Positions 6,687 to 10,760 of a stretch of DNA of 10,760 bases are shown here, piece after piece. The first letter of the stretch is position 1. Each line of letters opens with the position of its first letter. The stretch is from contig MFWN01000054.1 of NCBI GenBank assembly GCA_001786395.1, forward strand, positions 22,550-33,309, read 5' to 3'. This stretch comes from Candidatus Pacearchaeota archaeon RBG_13_36_9 (GTDB lineage Archaea > Nanobdellota > Nanobdellia > Pacearchaeales > GW2011-AR1). A program made the translations under genes and the position numbers. A model generated the notes under the pieces. It saw only the letters and a program-made list of their open reading frames with translations. It made no database searches and was not told where the DNA came from.

Positions 6687-7568
6687 TTACAGCAGACTCG
6701 GCCTCCTGGATTTTATTAAGCCTAGAAACATTATTTGAATCAAAACAACAAAAACAAACAAGGCAATAAACATAATAGTCGTGGTGTTTTTTGGCAGGTT
6801 GATAAGCGAAGAGATTATTGTCATGAAAGTTATTGAAAGTGCCGGGACTATGACTGCAATAAGCATATAAAAAACAATTAAGGGATTTAGTTTGTTGCCA
6901 TAGTTCTGAATCTGAATTAGCTGCTCTTCATTCAAAGAATCTATGCTTTCTCTTATAACAATAGCCATGTCAGCTCCGGATTTCATGCCGCTGCTTATCT
7001 GCCACAAAGTCCTCCTGAAAAAAGGAGAGGGGTTTTTCCTGCCCAAATCATCCAGAACAAGGGCTTCTGGTTCTCCAGCCCCGATTCTTCTTACAGCCTT
7101 CTTAAATTCTTTGCTTAGCTCTTCGTAGTCTTCAGAGGAAACATTTACAAGTATGCTGAATAATGGGATGCCAGAATTCAGCTGCACTAGTATGTCGCTC
7201 AGGGCCGGAATGAGGTTTCTTTCTATATTCTTCTGCCTCTTTGAAACATAAATAAAAGGATATGCCGCCTGGCTGAAAAAAACAAAAAAAGAAAATCCAA
7301 CTGCAGCCAGTATTCCGAAAAGATAAAAGAATCTTATTCCAAGAAGGGCAAAAACCGTGGTGAGCAGGACTAAAAAAATTATGAAAGAAAAGACAAGAGT
7401 TCTTAAACATATAGCAAGATATTCTTCTCTTGAAATGTCCAAATCAGAGTTAATCAGGTTTTCTTCCAGCTTTGTCCCTTTTTTGTACTTTATCTTGCTC
7501 AGGAAAAACTTTGAGCGGGCTTTTAAATTTCCTATGCTGGAAAAAGTAAGAGGGATGTGAAACCTCAT
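6687..7568 (-). CDS. Type II/IV secretion platform protein with T2SSF domain (second TadC-like paralogue)
   Basis: This encodes 293 residues, much shorter than its partner and lacking the helical N-terminal extension. Hydrophobic segments lie near 52-72, 79-104, 229-254 and 264-286. The T2SSF core between them reads NLIPALSDILVQLNSGIPL (118-136) and QISSGMKSGADMAIVIRESI (190-209), the same two helical repeats as in the partner. Its start is well supported by an AGGAG Shine-Dalgarno 6 nt upstream, embedded in the end of the ATPase gene. The order ATPase, short platform, long platform within a few bases of each other indicates one assembly machine. Archaella have a single ArlJ, so two T2SSF proteins resemble archaeal adhesion-type pili or Tad systems (TadB/TadC) more than an archaellum. 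Confidence 0.88.
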   Translation of the reverse strand: MRFHIPLTFSSIGNLKARSKFFLSKIKYKKGTKLEENLINSDLDISREEYLAICLRTLVFSFIIFLVLLTTVFALLGIRFFYLFGILAAVGFSFFVFFSQAAYPFIYVSKRQKNIERNLIPALSDILVQLNSGIPLFSILVNVSSEDYEELSKEFKKAVRRIGAGEPEALVLDDLGRKNPSPFFRRTLWQISSGMKSGADMAIVIRESIDSLNEEQLIQIQNYGNKLNPLIVFYMLIAVIVPALSITFMTIISSLINLPKNTTTIMFIALFVFVVLIQIMFLGLIKSRRPSLL

Positions 7569-7570
7569 TT

Positions 7571-9133
7571 TTAGCTCCTAAGAATGCCATTTACATCGTC
7601 TTTTCTTATTTTTTCGATAAGCTCTTCTTTATTTATGTAGTAAAAGTTCATTACTTTCCCGAATGAGTTTAAGTCTCTTATTCCTTTTTTGATAAGCCAG
7701 GAAAGAATGAATTTTTTTTCTTCAAGGTTCTTGTTGAATTCCGACTGGGGCATTCCGGTGTTTCTGCTTATATCTTCAAAGAACCTTGAGCTTTCAGCGT
7801 GCTTTACCATCGTATCTTTTTCAGGGACATACCTGAAGATTATGTTTGCATCAGCCTTGTCTTTTCCTGCTGTAAACTCTGCAACCTGAAAAACGCGCCT
7901 GATTCCTCTTCTCCTGTCTCGAAACATTACCACATTGAGGTTTACTGCCTTCAATAAATTTGGAGGTACGCTTAAAGGGGGATTTGTAAGCCTGTTTATT
8001 GTTTCAGTCGCAGAATCAGCGTGCAGGGTTGCATAGACGCTATGCCCAGTGTGCATTGCCTCAAAAAGGACCATTGCTTCTTCTTTCCTCCTCATCTCTC
8101 CCAATATAATCCTGTCCGGCCTCATTCTAAGGCTGTTGACAAGCAGGTCAAGCATTGAAACCTCGCCTTTTCCTTCGGGATTTGGAGTCCTGGTAACTAA
8201 GGGAGTCCAGTAAAGAAAATCAGGAAGCATAAGCTCTCTTGTATCCTCGACACTTACTATTCTATGATTTGGTGGAATAAAAGGCATGCAGGCATTCAAT
8301 ATGACTGTTTTTCCTGAAGCTGTGCCTCCAGAAATTAAGACATTCATCTCGTATTCTATGGCAAGCCACAATAGGGTGGCTATATCCATTGTTATTGTCT
8401 TGTTGCTGATAAGGTCTACAATTGTGTAAGGGTCTCTTGCGAATTTTCTTATTGTTATTGTATTGCCTTTGGTGCTTATAGGGAAAAGGATGGAGTTTAC
8501 TCTGTCGCCTGAGACAAGATGAGCATCGAGCAGGGGCGTAAGGACAGTTATCTGCCTTCCAACCCTCCTGGCAATTATATTTGAATAATTGATAATCTCT
8601 TCTTCCTTGGCTATTCTTAAGTTTGTTTTTACCCACCCATATCTTTTGTGATAGACCCTTATCGGCTCCTTCGCGCTTTGGATTACTACTTCCTCTAAGT
8701 TAGGGTCATTGACTAAGAACTCTATTTCTCCTAATCCTAGCATATCCTGCATTAGCTTGCCAACCAGGAACTCCTGCATCTCCGGATCAATTGTGGGAAT
8801 TTTTTCCTTAAAGAGAGAAACAGCTTCCTTCATGAATCTTTTTTTAATAACACCCAAAGATGCTGGGTCTATCATCTCCCCCATGCTGATTGTAGTGACT
8901 GAAACAAGCTCGTTTCTTATCTCCGATAGCAATGAAGCTGTAGCAATTCCAATTTCAGGTACATGAAGATTATAGGTTACCCCCTCAACGCCCCTTAATA
9001 TTTCTATAAAAACTTTGGCCTTATCCAGCTCAATGTCATACCTCTCGATTAGCCCTTGCTTAGTTCCTTTTTCTATAATGTCTCCTTTTGATGCAATTCT
9101 GTTTATTCCTTTGTTAGTGTTGTTATTTTCCAT
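7571..9133 (-). CDS. Type II/IV secretion system ATPase (VirB11/TadA/CpaF family), pilus assembly motor
   Basis: This encodes 520 residues. The N-terminal domain (~100-230) includes DPNLEEVVIQSAKEPIRVYH and the family-typical LTPLLDAHLVSGDRVNSIL (198-216). The ATPase core has Walker A GGTASGKT (269-276), Asp box VEDTRE (295-300), Walker B DRIILGEMR with E346, and His box HTGHSVYATLHADS (361-374). All catalytic elements are intact. Such hexameric ATPases power pilus assembly, archaellum rotation or protein secretion from the cytoplasmic face. Two platform proteins directly downstream and prepilins across the divergent promoter point to pilus assembly. The ~45-residue N-terminal lead-in is charged, and the C-terminal ~70 residues form an extra helical region (GMPQSEFNKNLEEKKFILSW onward). 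Start ATG 9133 has AGAGG 4 nt upstream. The gene follows the membrane winged-helix gene by 19 nt. Confidence 0.95.
   Translation of the reverse strand: MENNNTNKGINRIASKGDIIEKGTKQGLIERYDIELDKAKVFIEILRGVEGVTYNLHVPEIGIATASLLSEIRNELVSVTTISMGEMIDPASLGVIKKRFMKEAVSLFKEKIPTIDPEMQEFLVGKLMQDMLGLGEIEFLVNDPNLEEVVIQSAKEPIRVYHKRYGWVKTNLRIAKEEEIINYSNIIARRVGRQITVLTPLLDAHLVSGDRVNSILFPISTKGNTITIRKFARDPYTIVDLISNKTITMDIATLLWLAIEYEMNVLISGGTASGKTVILNACMPFIPPNHRIVSVEDTRELMLPDFLYWTPLVTRTPNPEGKGEVSMLDLLVNSLRMRPDRIILGEMRRKEEAMVLFEAMHTGHSVYATLHADSATETINRLTNPPLSVPPNLLKAVNLNVVMFRDRRRGIRRVFQVAEFTAGKDKADANIIFRYVPEKDTMVKHAESSRFFEDISRNTGMPQSEFNKNLEEKKFILSWLIKKGIRDLNSFGKVMNFYYINKEELIEKIRKDDVNGILRS
7575..7579 (-). promoter_or_regulatory. 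Shine-Dalgarno of the short platform gene
   Basis: On the minus strand AGGAG ends 6 nt before ATG 7568 and lies over the last codons of the ATPase gene. It fixes the start and is the strongest ribosome binding site in the operon. Confidence 0.7.
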
Positions 9134-9137
9134 TTTT

Positions 9138-9142
9138 CCTCT
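9138..9142 (-). promoter_or_regulatory. Shine-Dalgarno of the secretion ATPase gene
   Basis: AGAGG on the minus strand lies 4 nt before ATG 9133, in the 19-nt gap after the membrane winged-helix gene. No TATA-like spacing is apparent here, so the ATPase is read from the operon transcript. Confidence 0.55.
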
Positions 9143-9152
9143 TTTTTTATAG

Positions 9153-9650
9153 TTATTCTATAAGCCTGATTATAGGCTCCCTTGCTGAAGGGTACTCAAT
9201 CACCCCTAAACTTCCAGATTCTAATATTTTGCACCACTCCATAGCCACTTCTTCCTTTACCTTAAAAAGCCGGGATATGCTTGAAATCTTTAACTTCTTC
9301 TTTTCTTTGAGAATTTTATAAAGAACATCTAAGTCAGTCCCGCTGTCTTTTGATAGCTGATTTATATCTACTCCGCTTAACTCCGCCGCTGATTCACTCT
9401 TTTTTGCCCTCATGTCCCTGAAAAAAACACCGGCCAATAAAATAATTAATGCTGCCCACTGTAAAATCAAAAACACCCTCGATATAGGGGAGATTCCCCT
9501 ATAGGCTTCAGAAAACTTTTTACCTATCGACAAGCCAGTCAGCCCCCTGTCTGTTGTTATTTTGTAGGAAAACACCCCGAGGTTTACCATTAGAATGACT
9601 ATGACTATTAAAAATACTTTTAAAAAAATAGGCTTTTCCTCTTTTATCAT
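9153..9650 (-). CDS. Membrane-anchored protein with cytoplasmic winged-helix-like domain, first gene of the pilus operon
   Basis: This encodes 165 residues. Two hydrophobic helices lie at ~9-28 and ~58-76, separated by a ~30-residue loop. A short charged linker follows, then a soluble ~70-residue C-terminal domain. That domain looks like a winged helix-turn-helix: DINQLSKDSGTDLDVLYKIL, LKISSISRLFKVKEEVAMEW (120-139) as the helix-turn-helix, and a short beta hairpin GVIEYPSAREPIIRLIE. By topology (N-terminus in, short outer loop) the winged-helix part would be cytoplasmic. I recognise no named family. It could be a membrane-tethered transcription regulator of the divergent pilus promoter, or a structural adaptor, since winged helices also mediate protein contacts. 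The start is supported by a TATA box centred 25.5 nt upstream, giving a leaderless mRNA. Cotranscription with the ATPase ties it to the pilus machine. Confidence 0.7.
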   Translation of the reverse strand: MIKEEKPIFLKVFLIVIVILMVNLGVFSYKITTDRGLTGLSIGKKFSEAYRGISPISRVFLILQWAALIILLAGVFFRDMRAKKSESAAELSGVDINQLSKDSGTDLDVLYKILKEKKKLKISSISRLFKVKEEVAMEWCKILESGSLGVIEYPSAREPIIRLIE

Positions 9651-9671
9651 CCTTTTTTTATTTTCGTTACG

Positions 9672-9679
9672 TTTAAATA
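9672..9679 (-). promoter_or_regulatory. TATA box of the pilus assembly operon
   Basis: On the minus strand TATTTAAA is centred 25.5 nt before ATG 9650. It drives the operon of the winged-helix membrane protein, ATPase and two platform genes, with a leaderless first gene. Confidence 0.6.
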
Positions 9680-9682
9680 ATA

Positions 9683-9710
9683 ATCTTTACTATATAATTT
9701 AACTAAAGAT
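9683..9710. repeat. Inverted repeat in the divergent pilus promoter, candidate operator
   Basis: ATCTTTA (9683-9689) and TAAAGAT (9704-9710) are perfect 7-nt inverted arms with a 14-nt spacer that contains TATATAAT. The centre (9696.5) falls inside the candidate pilin TATA box and the left arm is 3 nt from the TATA box of the assembly operon. It could let one dimeric regulator control both directions. The symmetry is seen; in such A/T-rich DNA a chance repeat is possible. Confidence 0.35.
9691..9698 (+). promoter_or_regulatory. Candidate TATA box of the pilin operon
   Basis: TATATAAT predicts transcription starting near 9720, leaving a ~19-nt leader with GAGGG at 9731-9735, 3 nt before ATG 9739. 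A second A/T box, TTTATAAA at 9712-9719, is centred 23.5 nt before the ATG and would give a start at or inside it. The leader with ribosome binding site favours the upstream box. Confidence 0.5.
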
Positions 9711-9738
9711 ATTTATAAATGTTGCTAAAAGAGGGAAA

Positions 9739-10152
9739 ATGTTTAGAGAATACGGGCAAGTGAGTGTAGAGTACCTAATCGTATTTGGTTTTGTTACCAT
9801 GGCAATTATTGCCATACTTGGCATCGCCCTTAGCTACAGCGGAAACTTAAAAGATAATATAAAATTTACCCAGCTAAACAGTTATGCAGAGAAGATTATA
9901 TCTGCCTCTGAGTCGGTTTTTTATGCCGGAGAGCCTTCCAAGGCAACAATAGACTGTTACCTTCCAGAGGGCGTGAAAGAGGTTCAGGTAGTTGAAAATT
10001 CCTTGTTTATTGCTGTTGAGACCCATACAGGAACAGATAAGCTTTCCTATTCTAGCAAAGTTCCCATATCAGGGAGTTTGTCAGGTGGAGGAGGAGTTAA
10101 GAAAATTGAAGTTGCTGCAAACGAAACTTCAATAACCTTGACTGAACTCTAA
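9739..10152 (+). CDS. Class III signal peptide-containing pilin-like protein
   Basis: This encodes 137 residues. The N-terminus MFREYG|QVSVEYLIVFGF is a textbook archaeal class III prepilin signal: short charged leader, Gly at -1, then QxSxE with Glu at +5 (E11) and a hydrophobic helix (~12-33). An EppA/FlaK-type prepilin peptidase would cleave after G6, and the helix would form the filament core. The mature head contains IDCYLPEGVKEVQVV, predicted beta strands, a glycine-rich loop (SGSLSGGGG, ~111-119) and one NET sequon. It is the first gene of the plus-strand operon, has a GAGGG ribosome binding site 3 nt upstream, and is divergent from the assembly genes, so it may be the major subunit. 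Whether the filament is for adhesion, uptake or another use cannot be told. Confidence 0.88.
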   Translation: MFREYGQVSVEYLIVFGFVTMAIIAILGIALSYSGNLKDNIKFTQLNSYAEKIISASESVFYAGEPSKATIDCYLPEGVKEVQVVENSLFIAVETHTGTDKLSYSSKVPISGSLSGGGGVKKIEVAANETSITLTEL

Positions 10153-10154
10153 AA

Positions 10155-10547
10155 ATGAATAAAGGACTGCAAACCTCTCTTGAATTTGTTATCATGCTTG
10201 GATTTGTATTATTTTTCTTTTTTATATTTTTATTTGTCGTTCAGAGCAATATGTATGATAAGGCTGAGCAGAGGACAGGACTGCAGCTTAAGGCAATCGC
10301 ATCAGATGCCCAAAGCGAAATAAATCTTGCTTTGGAGGCCGGCGATGGCTACTCCAGGGAATTTGAGATTCCAGAGAAAGTTGGAAACAGGGATTACGAC
10401 ATTCAGATTATAGATGAAATGGTATATGCCCACACAACTGACAGCCGTCATGCCTTGGCTCTTCCGGTTCCAAATGTGACAGGCAATCTCCAAAAAGGAA
10501 AAAACACCATAAGGAAAGAAGAAGGGGAGATAATACTCAATCAATAA
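10155..10547 (+). CDS. Second prepilin-like protein with class III-type signal
   Basis: This encodes 130 residues. The N-terminus MNKGLQTSLEFVIMLGF carries QTSLE, matching QxSxE with Glu at +5 if Q6 is +1. The residue before Q is then Leu rather than the usual Gly or Ala; cleavage after G4 would instead put Glu at +6. A very hydrophobic, Phe-rich helix spans ~11-30, and the rest is a small soluble head (EFEIPEKVGNRDYDIQII, ALPVPNVTGNLQKGKN). It starts 2 nt after the stop of the first pilin, with no Shine-Dalgarno, so translation is likely coupled. A minor or capping pilin role is plausible but inferred. Confidence 0.8.
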   Translation: MNKGLQTSLEFVIMLGFVLFFFFIFLFVVQSNMYDKAEQRTGLQLKAIASDAQSEINLALEAGDGYSREFEIPEKVGNRDYDIQIIDEMVYAHTTDSRHALALPVPNVTGNLQKGKNTIRKEEGEIILNQ

Positions 10548-10576
10548 TAATTTAAATGAGGCAGCCTTATAAAATC

Positions 10577-10760
10577 ATGGAAAAAAGAGGGAAAAAAAAC
10601 GCGCAAGCCTGGGGAATAGACCTTGCAGTAGCTCTTATGATATTTACCTTTGGAATTATTATTTTTTTCTTTTATTCTGTCAATATGTCTAATGAAGCTG
10701 AAGATAGCATAAAAGCCCTTTCTTATGACGGGGAAGCAATAGCAGATTCTGTCCTTTCTA
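10577..10760 (+). CDS. Third pilin-like membrane protein (3' end outside window)
   Basis: The first 61 codons of a gene cut by the right edge are visible. The basic leader MEKRGKKNAQ precedes AWGIDLAVALMIFTFGIIIF, a helix that runs to about residue 35, followed by YSVNMSNEAEDSIKALSYDG. The pattern basic leader, small residue, Q-A-W-G-I-D-hydrophobic helix resembles a class III prepilin with Asp in place of Glu and no QxSxE. An in-frame ATG at 10556 would add 7 residues. I prefer 10577 because the TAATTTAAAT stretch ending at 10557 is centred about 24-25 nt upstream, suggesting leaderless initiation. It lies 29 nt after the second pilin and may also be read from the pilin promoter. A pilin role is likely by context; a plain membrane anchor is possible. 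Confidence 0.65.
   Translation, partial: MEKRGKKNAQAWGIDLAVALMIFTFGIIIFFFYSVNMSNEAEDSIKALSYDGEAIADSVLS

Noticed and set aside
6702..6706. Minus-strand GGAGG as Shine-Dalgarno of the long platform gene
   Set aside because: It lies 16 nt from the ATG, too far for normal use, and is explained by two Arg codons at the end of the short platform gene. No alternative start codon lies in between.
8262..8636. Second minus-strand frame of 124 codons within the ATPase gene
   Set aside because: It overlaps the intact Walker A and preceding region of the ATPase in another frame; the product is low-complexity Lys/Arg/Asn with no motif.
4608..9650. Archaellum (arl/fla) operon
   Set aside because: There are two T2SSF genes rather than one ArlJ, and no ArlF/G/D/E-like genes are seen; only the KaiC-family protein recalls ArlH.
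9712..9719. TTTATAAA as the sole pilin TATA box
   Set aside because: It would start transcription at or within the ATG, wasting the GAGGG ribosome binding site; the box at 9691-9698 fits better, though both could be used.
1..10760. CRISPR arrays, tRNA or rRNA genes, insertion sequences
   Set aside because: No spaced direct repeats, cloverleaf-like segments, conserved rRNA stretches, transposase genes or terminal inverted repeats were found on either strand.

Overview
The window looks archaeal, most likely from a small-genome DPANN-type lineage (Woesearchaeota/Pacearchaeota-like). The lineage is inferred from gene style, not from any marker gene. Supporting signs are class III (archaeal) prepilin signals of the QxSxE type, a pilus motor made of a VirB11/TadA-type ATPase plus two T2SSF platform proteins, A/T-rich TATA boxes of the TTTAAATA type, and a signal-peptide beta-helix surface protein. 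Genes are tightly packed. The first gene of most transcription units has its TATA box centred about 25-28 nt before the start codon and no Shine-Dalgarno, as expected for leaderless mRNAs. Shine-Dalgarno motifs appear mainly before genes inside operons.

Layout. (1) 1-3808 is a cell-surface and glycosylation region. It holds the start of a DPM1-like GT2 glycosyltransferase on the minus strand, running off the left edge. A polytopic GT-C-like membrane glycosyltransferase is divergent from it, followed by a secreted, cysteine-rich right-handed beta-helix protein with a visible internal duplication. (2) 3949-4603 is a RelE-like toxin-antitoxin pair. A winged-helix-like antitoxin precedes the toxin with an ATGA overlap, and a perfect 24-bp palindrome sits between the TATA box and the start codon. 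(3) 4608-9650 (minus) is a type IV pilus-like assembly locus. In transcription order it encodes a membrane-anchored winged-helix protein, the secretion ATPase, two different T2SSF membrane proteins, and a KaiC-family ATPase that has its own promoter. (4) 9739-10760 (plus) is divergent from that locus and encodes three small prepilin-like proteins; the last is cut by the window edge.

How the genes fit together. The minus-strand operon supplies a motor and membrane platform, and the plus-strand operon supplies filament subunits. The 88-bp gap between them is a shared bidirectional promoter, with a 7-bp inverted repeat flanking one candidate pilin TATA box. No prepilin peptidase is present, so it must be encoded elsewhere. 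The GT2/GT-C pair is consistent with making and using a lipid-phosphate sugar to decorate exported proteins. The sequon-rich beta-helix protein and the pilins are possible targets, which is inference. I see no rRNA, tRNA, CRISPR array or insertion sequence. No gene-free stretch exceeds 300 bases.
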